DNA from: Chloroflexota bacterium | Lineage (GTDB): Bacteria > Chloroflexota > Anaerolineae > UBA1429 | Length of the DNA: 44,502 bases | Direction of reading: 5' to 3' | NCBI GenBank assembly: GCA_021372475.1 | Contig: JAJFUJ010000070.1 | Location: 1 to 44,502 of the forward strand | Shown: in pieces, positions 25,241 through 33,806 of the stretch | How the letters are laid out: each line of letters starts with the position of its first letter | How positions within the stretch are numbered: position 1 is the stretch's first letter | Made by a program: the position numbers and the translations under genes | Notes under the pieces: model-generated | Database searches by the model: none | What the model saw: the letters and a program-made list of their open reading frames with translations, nothing else | Told to the model about the DNA's origin: nothing

Positions 25241-26347
25241 TCAGCCCAGCGTGCCCCTTTCCTGGTACTCGGCAAACAGACGGCCCCAGGGCTCCTCGCG
25301 CTTCCAGCGCTTGTACACGCGGCTTTCGATGAACGGCCAGCGGTAATAGTCGTGGTAGAACTCGGAGACAAAGCTGGTGACGTGCACCAGCGGGGTATGA
25401 AAGAGCAGCTTTTGCAGGAACTTGGTCGGGCCGTACCATGATAACCAACCCAACGCGCGGTGCAGGTTGACCCCGATGTGAAAGTTCCAGTTGACGCCGG
25501 CGATGTCGTCGCCCACGATCTCGATTTCACGCGGGTCGCCCACCCCTAATCCCTGCTCGTGGGCAATGCGAATATAACCGATCGAGAGCGGGTCAAAGCC
25601 CATTAGCTGCGCCGCGATGGCATCGATGGCCACCTGATCGCCCGAGGCCAGGATGATGTTCTTGGTCCGCGGCTTCATCACCCGCGGACCGGTGCCTTCG
25701 CCGGCCGTTGTGCCATCCATCACCGCAAAGATGCCTGGGTGTATCTGCTGCTGCACCTTGAGCAGGTCCACCAGCGTCTCGTGAATCCACGAATGGGTAT
25801 AGTGACGGTTGGTCGTCAGCAAACCGCCGAAGGCGTTCTTCATCGCGCCGGTGGTAGTGGTATAGATATGGCATTTGACCGTCGGCAGATGCACGATGCT
25901 CTTGCCGATAAAGTAATCGGGCACACGCAGCCCTTTGGGATAGACGCGCGGCAGCACATCCAGCGGCACCTTGGATTCGAAAGGCACCCAGCTCATATCC
26001 TGCGGCCGAAAGTTATAGAGCACCGGCACATCGTAATGCTGGAGCACCGGCAGATAGCGATTCAGGTCCTCGCCTTTGAAGGCGTTGGTCACGACCGTCT
26101 TGTTTTGCACGCAGGCGAGTTCCTGATAGCCGCGCGCGCGCAGCGCCATAATGGTACCCTCGAGTTGCCAGGGTGTGGTATTGGCGCTCGGGAAGGGGTA
26201 ATGCCAGGAGATGTTGTCCTTGAGGATGACCGGCACCCCGGCGGGCAGGACTTGATCCACTTTTGCCAGCTCAAGCAGGCGATCGTAATCCGCCAGCACT
26301 GACTCGGGGTGGGTATATAACACAGCAACTTGCGCGCGGGTTGTCAT
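25241..26347 (-). CDS. DUF362 domain-containing protein
   Basis: A 368-residue protein of the DUF362 family, whose members often accompany [4Fe-4S] domains; none is fused here. Seen: VILKDNISWHYPFPSANTTP near residues 41-60, VHLPTVKCHIYTTTTGAMKNAFGG in the core, and the later ILASGDQVAIDAIAAQLMGFDP block typical of the family. No signal peptide. Reaction unknown. It lies 192 bases upstream of the MBL gene on the same strand, so they may or may not share a transcript. Confidence 0.85.
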   Translation of the reverse strand: MTTRAQVAVLYTHPESVLADYDRLLELAKVDQVLPAGVPVILKDNISWHYPFPSANTTPWQLEGTIMALRARGYQELACVQNKTVVTNAFKGEDLNRYLPVLQHYDVPVLYNFRPQDMSWVPFESKVPLDVLPRVYPKGLRVPDYFIGKSIVHLPTVKCHIYTTTTGAMKNAFGGLLTTNRHYTHSWIHETLVDLLKVQQQIHPGIFAVMDGTTAGEGTGPRVMKPRTKNIILASGDQVAIDAIAAQLMGFDPLSIGYIRIAHEQGLGVGDPREIEIVGDDIAGVNWNFHIGVNLHRALGWLSWYGPTKFLQKLLFHTPLVHVTSFVSEFYHDYYRWPFIESRVYKRWKREEPWGRLFAEYQERGTLG

Positions 26348-26465
26348 AGCTCATATCCTCTCAGAATCGTGGACTTATTGTAGCTGCACACAAGCACGAG
26401 GTCAATAACCGCTGCGCTTTACAGCGGCTGCCCGGCTCATATAATGCGTCCGGGAGACCCACACA

Positions 26466-28580
26466 GTGTTTAGCAGCGCCCGCACCTCCAGAACCGTTCA
26501 CTGGCTCAGCCTGGCTGCGCTCCTGGCAGCGCTGGCAGCCTTTTTTGCCATTGGCGCGCGCAACCTGATGCTGCCTGGGCTCTACGCCGACGAAGCGCTG
26601 GACGCGCTGCCGGCGATGGATATGGTCCTCGGTATACCCTCCAGCGCGCTGTACCGGCTGCGCATCGGCTCCTTCGAGATACCCCTGATGCAGATGCCGT
26701 ATGTGGGCGCCCAGCACGCTTGGTATCTGCTGCCCTGGTTCGCCCTGTTTGGCCCCAGCGTTGCCGTGTTGCGCCTGGCCAACCTCTGCCTGGGCGCGCT
26801 GACGCTGGTGCTCGTCTGGTTCTTTATCCGCAGTTACCTGGATGAGCGTATCGCCGGGTTGACGGTGCTGCTGCTGGCGCTCGACCCTGGATATGTGTTC
26901 GGTGCACGCCTCGCAAATGTCAATGCTTTCCTCGTGATACCCCTAGCCGTCAGCATGGTGTGGGGATTATTCCGCTGGTACAAGAGCGGGAGTACCCTGG
27001 CTCTGCTGGCTGCCGCCTTTTGCCTGGGCATCGGCGTCGTCTACAAGATTGTCTTTCTGTGGTACTGGCTGGCACTGGGCGCCGCGTGGCTGGTGCTCAG
27101 CCCGCACATATCCTCCGAACGCGGGTTGAAGGCCTGGTTGTGGCCCTGGCGGCGTTTCCCCCTGTGGTGGAAGTGGCTCCTGGCAGCCGGTGCGGCTATT
27201 CTTGGAGCATCCCCCTTGCTGGCCTACAACCTGCACAGCGGCGGCGCTACGTTCAACCTGATGCGTTCGAGCGCCTCGAGCGCCACCTTTTACGGCGTCA
27301 ACAACCGCGCTTACCTGGTCAACCTGGGCACGGTGCTGGGCGCCGACCTGCCGCAGTTCCTGAGCGGCGCCTGGGTAGGCTACCCCCTCGGCGCGCACAA
27401 CGCCAATCCGCTGGTATTGCCCGCCCTGTTGCTCAGCCTGGTGCTGCTCGGGTATCTGGCTGCTCGCGGTAAACTGATTTACCCATGGCAGCGTCTGGCG
27501 CTGCCTGGCATCATCATCATTGCGGTAGTGCTGCTTGCGCCGATTACCGTCTCCAGCCTGGGAGCGTTTCACCTGGCCGTGCTCTGGCCCTGGCCGCAGG
27601 TCTGCATCTCCGCCGCGCTTTGGGCGCTCTGGGACACAGCTTCTCGGCGCAAAGCGCCACTCAAACTTGCCGGCAGGTTGATGGCCGGCGTATTGGCATG
27701 CGCGCTGGCGGGCTGGTCTCTCGCGGGTGGCATCGATTGCCAGGCCTCGCTTGCAAGGACACACGGCCAGGCGCTCTATTCGGATGCTATCTATGCCCTG
27801 GCGGACGATCTCACAGCAGCGCCCGCGGTGGTGCTGCTGGATTGGGGATTGGATTACAACCTGAACTATCTCTCGCAGCGCCAACTGCCCATCGAGGAAC
27901 GCTACGACTATTCCGATACCCCTGGCCCCGAGCTGCACGCTTATCTGGAGCAGCGCGTCACCGCCGGCGAGGCATGGTATGTGCTGCATGCGCCCGAGTT
28001 CACCGTCTTTGGCGGCCACTCCGAGGCCCTGGAGGACGCCGCTGCGCGCGCCGGCCTGCAGCCTGTCATCCAGAAGACCTATACTGATTCCAGCGGACGC
28101 CCGCTGATTCTTGTCTATCGGCTCGAACCTGTGGTGCGCCTGTTCAGCCCGCCGCAGGTGGCGCAATCGCTCGAAGCGGCTTTTGGTCCGCAGATTGAAC
28201 TGCTTGGGTATGACTTAACTCCCACGGCTGATAACTGGGCCCCCGGCCAAACCGCCGCGTTGACCCTCTACTGGCGTTGCTTGGAACCTATAACCACAGA
28301 CTACAAGGTGTTTGTGCACCTTGTCGGCCCGCAGGGCGAGCTTGTCGCACAGGCGGACGGCCAGCCGCAGAACTGGGGACATCCAACCAGCAGTTGGCAG
28401 GCCGGCGAGTATGTGCCCGACAAGCTGCGTCTGACGCTGCCAGCCGGCAGCGCCGCCGGCATCTATCGGCTCTATGTAGGGATGTACGCTGAAGCCAGCG
28501 GCGAACGCCTGCCTATCACGCAGGGTGGTCAGAGCATGCCGGATGGGCGCCTCCTCCTTACAGAGATTACCATACGCTGA
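26466..28580 (+). CDS. GT39/ArnT-like membrane glycosyltransferase
   Basis: A 704-residue membrane protein. The first about 450 residues contain a dozen or so hydrophobic helices in the GT-C fold, with LYADEALDALPAM in the first outer loop supplying the catalytic-type acidic residue. Residues about 470-570 form an outer domain, and about 575-704 a beta-sandwich (FGPQIELLGYDL, FVHLVGPQGELVAQAD) common in Chloroflexota membrane sugar transferases. The start is GTG at 26466, with GGGAG upstream. It would use a polyprenyl-phosphate sugar donor on the outer face; acceptor unknown. Monocistronic. Confidence 0.85.
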   Translation: MFSSARTSRTVHWLSLAALLAALAAFFAIGARNLMLPGLYADEALDALPAMDMVLGIPSSALYRLRIGSFEIPLMQMPYVGAQHAWYLLPWFALFGPSVAVLRLANLCLGALTLVLVWFFIRSYLDERIAGLTVLLLALDPGYVFGARLANVNAFLVIPLAVSMVWGLFRWYKSGSTLALLAAAFCLGIGVVYKIVFLWYWLALGAAWLVLSPHISSERGLKAWLWPWRRFPLWWKWLLAAGAAILGASPLLAYNLHSGGATFNLMRSSASSATFYGVNNRAYLVNLGTVLGADLPQFLSGAWVGYPLGAHNANPLVLPALLLSLVLLGYLAARGKLIYPWQRLALPGIIIIAVVLLAPITVSSLGAFHLAVLWPWPQVCISAALWALWDTASRRKAPLKLAGRLMAGVLACALAGWSLAGGIDCQASLARTHGQALYSDAIYALADDLTAAPAVVLLDWGLDYNLNYLSQRQLPIEERYDYSDTPGPELHAYLEQRVTAGEAWYVLHAPEFTVFGGHSEALEDAAARAGLQPVIQKTYTDSSGRPLILVYRLEPVVRLFSPPQVAQSLEAAFGPQIELLGYDLTPTADNWAPGQTAALTLYWRCLEPITTDYKVFVHLVGPQGELVAQADGQPQNWGHPTSSWQAGEYVPDKLRLTLPAGSAAGIYRLYVGMYAEASGERLPITQGGQSMPDGRLLLTEITIR

Positions 28581-28670
28581 GCACAGGCGGTTCGACACGC
28601 GAGGAAAAGCGGAACATAATGGGCGCATTCCGGCAGCGGAATTACCTGCAAGCTGGCTAGGAGGCTGGTG

Positions 28671-29387
28671 ATGGGCGATTTACACAACAAGACGATTCTG
28701 ATTACCGGCGCAACAGGGGCGCTCGGCTCCGAGACGGTGCGCCAGTGCGCAGCCGCCGGCGCCAGGCTGGCGCTCACCGCGCGCTCCGCCGATGCGCTGG
28801 CAGCCCTGGCAAAATCGTTGGCCACACCTGCTGAACAGGTGTGGCTGCACCCCGCCGACCTCACCAGCTCCGCAAGCGTTTCCGAGTTGATGAGTGCGCT
28901 TGTTGCGCGCTGGGGCGGCACCGATATCCTGCTGCATACCGCCGGCGGTTGGGCTGGCGGTGCGCGCCTGGCCGAGGTGAGTGACGCGGAATGGCAGGCG
29001 CAGCTTGAGCTCAACCTGCTGGCAGCCTTTCACATCAACCGCGCGGTGCTGCCCTGGATGTTGGAGCATAAATGGGGACGCATCGTCAACATCGCCGCGC
29101 GCGCAGCGGCGCTGCCCGGCGCCAAACAGTCCCCTTACAACGTGGCCAAGGCCGGCCTGGTAGCGCTCACCGCGTCGATTGCCCAGGATTACCGCCGTTC
29201 TGGTGTGACGGCCAACTGCCTGCTGCCCGGCACGATCGATACGGCCGAAAACCGCCGCAATATGCCGGATGGCGATTTTACGCGCTGGGTCAAACCCACC
29301 GAGATTGTCTCGGCGATGCTGTATCTTGCCAGCGACGCTGCCGCCGCTGTGAACGGCGCAGCGCTACCAGTTTACGGTCAGTCATAA
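28671..29387 (+). CDS. SDR-family oxidoreductase
   Basis: A 238-residue classical short-chain dehydrogenase. Seen: the cofactor motif TGATGALG near residues 10-17, and PYNVAKAG with catalytic Tyr/Lys. The Ser expected 13 residues before the Tyr is Ala in NIAARAAALPGAKQSPY, although a Ser lies two residues before the Tyr. Such Ala variants occur in a subset of the family. The C-terminal half has GTIDTAENR and SAMLYLASDAAAAVNGAALP. ATG at 28671 has GGAGG seven bases upstream. RidA follows closely, so the two may be co-transcribed. Substrate unknown. Confidence 0.86.
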   Translation: MGDLHNKTILITGATGALGSETVRQCAAAGARLALTARSADALAALAKSLATPAEQVWLHPADLTSSASVSELMSALVARWGGTDILLHTAGGWAGGARLAEVSDAEWQAQLELNLLAAFHINRAVLPWMLEHKWGRIVNIAARAAALPGAKQSPYNVAKAGLVALTASIAQDYRRSGVTANCLLPGTIDTAENRRNMPDGDFTRWVKPTEIVSAMLYLASDAAAAVNGAALPVYGQS

Positions 29388-29442
29388 ACGCGCAGGCGGA
29401 ATGCATCGCCTGCAGCCTATTCATTTTCTCTCAGGAGGCAAC

Positions 29443-29817
29443 ATGCGTACCCAGATTACCGCCGCCAAAGGCGCCAAACCCGTCGGACCTTATTCCCATG
29501 CCATCAAATGCGCGGGCACCTTCCTGTATGTCTCGGGGCAGGGGCCAGCGAACCCGGCCACCGGCACTGTCCCGGCGACCTTCCGCGAGGCAGCCATGCA
29601 GTGCCTGGCCAACGTTCGTACCATCGTCGAGGCGGCCGGCGCCACCATGGCCGACGTCGTCAAGGTCAACGCTTACCTGCGCGATATGGCCGATTTCGCC
29701 GTCTTTAACGAGGTGTACAAGACCGTCTTCAGCGAACCGTTCCCGGCGCGCACCACGGTACAGTCGAACATCAATATCCCAATCGAGGTCGATGTGGTAG
29801 TGGTACTGCCCGAATAG
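29443..29817 (+). CDS. ridA: RidA-family enamine/imine deaminase
   Basis: A 124-residue Rid/YjgF family protein, normally a trimer that hydrolyses reactive enamine and imine intermediates such as those from amino-acid dehydratases. Seen: GPYSHAIKCAGTFLYVSGQGP, TFREAAMQCLANVRTIVEAAGA, VVKVNAYLRDM and the catalytic-pocket Arg in FPARTTVQ. The C-terminus IEVDVVVVLPE deviates from the usual VEIE-A end. I start at ATG 29443, where AGGAGG sits five bases upstream; the frame opens 42 bases earlier without a site. It follows the SDR gene by 55 bases. Confidence 0.92.
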   Translation: MRTQITAAKGAKPVGPYSHAIKCAGTFLYVSGQGPANPATGTVPATFREAAMQCLANVRTIVEAAGATMADVVKVNAYLRDMADFAVFNEVYKTVFSEPFPARTTVQSNINIPIEVDVVVVLPE

Positions 29818-29852
29818 GCGCGGGTACCGCAGCTCTGGCTATACCAGATGGA

Positions 29853-29871
29853 TTTCCGCTTTCGCGGGAAA
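29853..29871. repeat. Dispersed-type intergenic hairpin
   Basis: TTTCCGCTTTCGCGGGAAA forms a short near-perfect hairpin. On the minus strand it reads as the widespread intergenic motif TTTCCCGCGAAAGCGGAAAT, resembling the bacterial repeat often mistranslated as SFPRKR. I see only one copy here, so calling it a repeat relies on recall of that motif. Confidence 0.45.
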
Positions 29872-29905
29872 GACGTTCTTGTTGTGTCTATCATACTATT
29901 TTTCA

Positions 29906-29935
29906 GGGACAACACGTATGTTGTCCCCTTTTTTA
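29906..29935 (+). terminator. Rho-independent terminator of the SDR-ridA unit
   Basis: Nine-base perfect stem GGGACAACA/TGTTGTCCC with loop CGTA, followed by C and six T. It lies 90 bases after ridA, beyond a small hairpin. Confidence 0.9.
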
Positions 29936-30180
29936 TTTGTCACTCCGAAGGCCGGCGCCCAGCCGGATTCCACCCAGGGAGAACGTCCCCACCGCATGCC
30001 GCGGCTTAAGTCGAACTCGTGAGAGATGGGGCGCGCCGATGACGGCGCACGCCCATCCATCGTCATTTCGTGTGGTTCGCGGTAAATAGGTAGATTTTAC
30101 ACTCAGGAGCATGGCTGCAGCGGGTGAACGCCACGGCGCGGGCATCGCGGCTTCAGGGGAGGCGAAGGCAACAGGATACG
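29936..30180. repeat. Repeat-like intergenic stretch without a gene
   Basis: A 245-base stretch between the terminator and the methyltransferase stop. It opens TTTGTCACTCCGAAGG and contains several short palindromic pieces (for example CCGGCGCCCAGCCGG near 29953-29967). This texture resembles dispersed intergenic repeats starting with TGTCATTCCGAG. A 70-codon minus-strand frame through it has no ribosome site or known family. Single-copy in this window, so unproven. Confidence 0.35.
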
Positions 30181-30990
30181 CTAGTCCAGCGGAATGTTCA
30201 GGTCTGACTCGGTAAAGGGTGATTCCATCGCCACCGAAAGATCGCCCGGCTTGACAGCCTGCAGCACAAAGCGCTCCGGCGCGCGCTGCTCGCCTTGCAT
30301 ATACGCCTGCGCCAGGCGCTCAATGTCCTCGTTGAGAATCAACCGACGCAGGTTGGCGTCCACCACGCGCCCGGCCATCCCATGGATGGCTTCGGCCGTC
30401 TCTTGCAGCCAGGCGTCGGTCAGGATATAGCCGGGCAGCAACGTCGCGCGCATCTCTTCAAAACCAGTGCCGCGCAGCAGGCGCACGGCAGCCCTGAGGT
30501 CAACCGACACGGCTACCGGGCGCCGGAGCGCCAGACCCAGGCGCCGCACGATGCGGTTGCGCTCAGCCCAGGCGTGGTGCGCCGGGTCCTCACTCGCATC
30601 GAGGATATCGGCGATACGTAGCTGCCCGCCGGGCACCAGCGTGCGCCATAACTCCTCGAAAAGCAGGCCAAAACGTTCGGTAGGCAGCTCGCGCAGCAGA
30701 CCGTTCAGGAGCAGCAGATCAACCGATTCGTGCAGCAGCGGGATGCTGCGCGCACGCGCCTGCACCCAGGCGATATCCGGGGCAACTAGCTGTTCGCGCA
30801 ACGCATCCAGGTGCGCCGTGGCAACATCCGCCACCACCAGCAGCCCCTCGGCCTGGCGGATTTTCTCTGCTAGCAACGGCACCTGGCGGCCGGTGCCCGT
30901 TCCAAGCACCAGCGTCACGCCGGAAAACGACACCCCGCGCCAGGGATCCAGCTCTTCAGCTAGGCGCTCTTGGTTCACTGCGTTGGTCAT
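30181..30990 (-). CDS. Class I SAM-dependent methyltransferase-like protein
   Basis: A 269-residue protein with a degenerate but recognisable Rossmann methyltransferase core: LGTGTGRQVPLL (motif I), LVVADVATAHLDAL (motif II), SVDLLLLNGLL, then ELWRTLVPGGQLRIADI (the strand-5 loop of arsenite/UbiE-like methyltransferases). Residues about 180-269 are a helical extension with no family I can name. GAGGAG lies four bases before the ATG. It has its own well-formed promoter at 31010-31038. Substrate unknown. Confidence 0.75.
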   Translation of the reverse strand: MTNAVNQERLAEELDPWRGVSFSGVTLVLGTGTGRQVPLLAEKIRQAEGLLVVADVATAHLDALREQLVAPDIAWVQARARSIPLLHESVDLLLLNGLLRELPTERFGLLFEELWRTLVPGGQLRIADILDASEDPAHHAWAERNRIVRRLGLALRRPVAVSVDLRAAVRLLRGTGFEEMRATLLPGYILTDAWLQETAEAIHGMAGRVVDANLRRLILNEDIERLAQAYMQGEQRAPERFVLQAVKPGDLSVAMESPFTESDLNIPLD

Positions 30991-31009
30991 TGCACTCCTC
31001 TAGGGTTAC

Positions 31010-31038
31010 AGTGTAAAAGAGCGCCGCATACTTGTCAA
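31010..31038 (-). promoter_or_regulatory. Sigma-70-type promoter of the methyltransferase
   Basis: On the minus strand, TTGACA (31038-31033) and TACACT (31015-31010) are separated by 17 bases, 20 bases before the start codon. Confidence 0.7.
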
Positions 31039-31144
31039 AGTAAGGCGCCCGCTGCGTATCCGAGCGCTATGTTAGAGGTCCGGAAGCAAAGCTGCTACGC
31101 CAGGCTGAGAAGGCTGTGCCTGCGTTCAGCAACCTGTCTCGCGC

Positions 31145-31173
31145 TTGACACTCGCGCTCGGCTGCGCTATCCT
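31145..31173 (+). promoter_or_regulatory. Sigma-70-type promoter of the sugar-binding/ADP-ribosylglycohydrolase operon
   Basis: Consensus TTGACA at 31145-31150 and TATCCT at 31168-31173, 17 bases apart, 34 bases before the ATG at 31208. Confidence 0.7.
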
Positions 31174-31207
31174 CGCAAACGTTGAGAGTCGTCACAGGAG
31201 CCTATGT

Positions 31208-32476
31208 ATGAAAACGAATCTGCCTGTACGCGTATTGCTCATTTTGCTTTGTCTGGTGTTAGGTGCCTCGGGCTGCAGTATCATCGCTCCCGAACGTGAA
31301 ACCATCACGCTGCGCATCGCTTACCGCGAGCAGGATGTGAACCTGCAGCCGCTGCTGGACGCCTACATGCGCGACAACTCCTTTATCAAGATCGAGGTCA
31401 TCGAAGGCAACGCCGGCTCGGGCTCCGTCGAAGGCGCCCTGGCCGAAAAGAAGCTGGATATCATCCGCGACGACCGCGATGCCCTGGAGTATGCCGCTTC
31501 CGGCCAGCTATTGCCTCTCGAGGATATGCTTCTAAGCGATGACTGGAAGGGCATTCGCAGCGACTTTGTGCCCGGCACTTGGGAGGGGTTGCAGATAGAG
31601 GGGCGCCAGTGGGGCGTGCCCGCCAGCGCCGATGTCTTTGTGGTGTACATCAATATGGATACCGCCGCCGCTCTCGGCGTCGAGACGCCTTCGCTCACCT
31701 GGACTGTGGATGATTTCCTGACGTTGGCTAATGCACTCAACGCGCCTGAAGGCACTGAGGCTAATCCCGGCCAGCACACCTGGGGTTTTTGTACCGACAG
31801 CCAGGATTACGACCCGGTGCTCTTTGTCTACCTGCTAGGCGGTACGCTCGTTGACGATGTCAACAAGCCTACCCAGCCCACTCTCGATGCCCCCGCTACC
31901 GTCGAGGCCGTCAAGTGGTATGCCGACTTGATCAACCTCTACAAAATCGCCCCCTCTAACGCTGTGATGAGCGCGCTGTTTTCACGCGGTGCATCGGAGG
32001 CGGCTGTGCGCGGCTTCTGCGGCATGTGGCTGGATATGTATTCCGACCGCGGCGGACCCGCCAATAACCAGTGGACTTTTAACTGGCGCATGCAGCCGCT
32101 GCCGGCTGGCAAAGCGCAACTGCGTTTCGGCGACGAGCAAGGCTATTATATTACTGCAGGTTCCGAACACCCTGAGGAAGCGCTCAAGCTCATCCGCTAC
32201 CTGACGGACCACTGGGAAGCTGCGGGACGCGGCCTGCCGCCGCGCCAATCGATAGCCTCCAGCGCTGAATATGCCCGCGAAGTCGGCGAGGACGTGGTGG
32301 CGGCCGGCATCAGCAATATCGATTCGCTTATCATCCTGCCCGCCCAGGCCGGGCCCATCTTTATGCGCCTGGGTGAGCTGTTTCTGAACGCAGTAGCGCA
32401 GGTGCTGGCCGGCGCAGACCCGGAGGATGCCCTTTACCAGGCTCAGCAGGAACTACTGCCCATTTTTGCTGAATAA
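31208..32476 (+). CDS. ABC-type extracellular solute-binding lipoprotein
   Basis: A 422-residue substrate-binding protein of the family-1 (sugar) type. Seen: a lipoprotein leader ending LGASGC (Cys23), then TLRIAYREQDVNLQPLLDAY, a GLQIEGRQWGVPASADVFVVYINMD hinge/ligand strand, and a C-terminal half with EEALKLIRYLTD. It would be membrane-tethered outside the cell. Start ATG 31208 follows AGGAG by seven bases. No permease or ATPase gene is adjacent; it is first in an operon with a beta-helix protein and an ADP-ribosylglycohydrolase-like protein. It may use permeases encoded elsewhere or act as a sensor. Confidence 0.88.
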   Translation: MKTNLPVRVLLILLCLVLGASGCSIIAPERETITLRIAYREQDVNLQPLLDAYMRDNSFIKIEVIEGNAGSGSVEGALAEKKLDIIRDDRDALEYAASGQLLPLEDMLLSDDWKGIRSDFVPGTWEGLQIEGRQWGVPASADVFVVYINMDTAAALGVETPSLTWTVDDFLTLANALNAPEGTEANPGQHTWGFCTDSQDYDPVLFVYLLGGTLVDDVNKPTQPTLDAPATVEAVKWYADLINLYKIAPSNAVMSALFSRGASEAAVRGFCGMWLDMYSDRGGPANNQWTFNWRMQPLPAGKAQLRFGDEQGYYITAGSEHPEEALKLIRYLTDHWEAAGRGLPPRQSIASSAEYAREVGEDVVAAGISNIDSLIILPAQAGPIFMRLGELFLNAVAQVLAGADPEDALYQAQQELLPIFAE

Positions 32477-32497
32477 ACTGCCGCCAGGAGGATGCGG

Positions 32498-33793
32498 ATG
32501 CTAGGAATCATCGATGCCAGCTTGTACGGCGTAAAGCCGTCCGCGCAGATGGACCAGACTGCCGCGCTGCAAAGGGCTCTGGATGCCGCCGGCGCGGAAG
32601 GCGGTGTGGTGGAGCTGGGGGCAGGGCAGTATCTGCTGGCGGGGAGCTTGCGCATCCCGCCCGGGGTATGCCTGCGCGGCATAAACCAGGCACCTCAGTA
32701 CGCGAAAAGCCTGCACGGCACGGTGTTACTGGCAACCGGCGGGCGCGGCTCCGAGAACAGCTCCGCGTTTATCGACATGGGCGAATCGAGCGCCGCCAAA
32801 GGCTTCACCATCTATTACCCCGAGCAGTCGATCGACGATGTCCATCCTTACCCATGGACCTTTCACCTGTTCAGCTTTGACCAGACCATCGAGAATGTCA
32901 CACTCGTCAACAGCTACAACGCTATTCGCTGCGGCCCCGAGAACAACGGCCGCCACATCCTGCGTAATATCTACGGCACGGCGCTGCGGCGCGGCCTGCT
33001 GGTGGATGGCTGCACCGATATCGGCCGCGTGGAAAACGTGCATTGGCACTCGCACTGGTGGTCGAGCTTGCTCAGACGCGGCGGGCAGACCGACCCGGTC
33101 TCTACCTATATGGGCAAGCACTGCGAGGCGTTTATCTTTGCCCGCGCCGACTGGGAGTATGTGCTCAACACCTTTGTCTTCCCCTGCAAGATTGGCTACC
33201 GCTTTATCAAGTCGCTGGCACCTGGGCTGACAGGGCAGGATTCCGCCAACGGCTCGTTTCTCGGCATCGGCGCCGATTTGGCGCAGGTGGCTGTGCAGGT
33301 TGACCGCATCCAGTTCAACGGCATTGCCATCACCAACGGCGAGTTCGCGGCTTTTCTCGGCGAACATCCCACCGGCGTGCTGATCGGCCCCGAATGCATC
33401 GGCACCGTGCGTCTCGAGAACTGCTCCTTCTGGGGTGATTTTGCCCAGGTGATCGTCTCGCACAACCAGCATGTCACTTCGGTGCATAACTGCACCTTGC
33501 AGACCTGGGGCGAACGCTACCTGCAGTTCCCGCAAATCGAGTCGGATGCCGGTAAGCTGCAGGTGACGGGCAACACCTTCACCCTCGCGGGCGTTCCCCA
33601 AGGCGAAACGCAGATTCGAGAGATGCATGAGAAGCAGGCCGGCATCGATGTGCGCATCCAGGCGGGCACACGGTTTGCGCTTATCAGCGAAAATACAGGC
33701 ACCCACGGGGTGCGCGTGGTGAATGAAATAGGCAACCGAGCCATTATCATCAATAATGAGCCGCCGGAAGCCGAACAATATCCGCATGCATAG
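32498..33793 (+). CDS. Right-handed beta-helix protein (pectate-lyase-like)
   Basis: A 431-residue protein whose N-terminal region has the pectate_lyase_3/GH55-type opening: DASLYGVKPSAQMDQTAALQRALDAA, then GGVVELGAGQYLLAGSLRIPPGV and CLRGI. The rest is a beta-helix-like run of short strands. No signal peptide is visible, unusual for a polysaccharide-degrading protein of this type. ATG 32498 is preferred over 32492 because AGGAGG lies six bases before it. It is second in the three-gene operon, 21 bases after the binding protein. Catalytic residues cannot be assigned; it may bind or cleave a glycan. Confidence 0.75.
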   Translation: MLGIIDASLYGVKPSAQMDQTAALQRALDAAGAEGGVVELGAGQYLLAGSLRIPPGVCLRGINQAPQYAKSLHGTVLLATGGRGSENSSAFIDMGESSAAKGFTIYYPEQSIDDVHPYPWTFHLFSFDQTIENVTLVNSYNAIRCGPENNGRHILRNIYGTALRRGLLVDGCTDIGRVENVHWHSHWWSSLLRRGGQTDPVSTYMGKHCEAFIFARADWEYVLNTFVFPCKIGYRFIKSLAPGLTGQDSANGSFLGIGADLAQVAVQVDRIQFNGIAITNGEFAAFLGEHPTGVLIGPECIGTVRLENCSFWGDFAQVIVSHNQHVTSVHNCTLQTWGERYLQFPQIESDAGKLQVTGNTFTLAGVPQGETQIREMHEKQAGIDVRIQAGTRFALISENTGTHGVRVVNEIGNRAIIINNEPPEAEQYPHA

Positions 33794-33806
33794 AAAGGAC
33801 GGCAAG

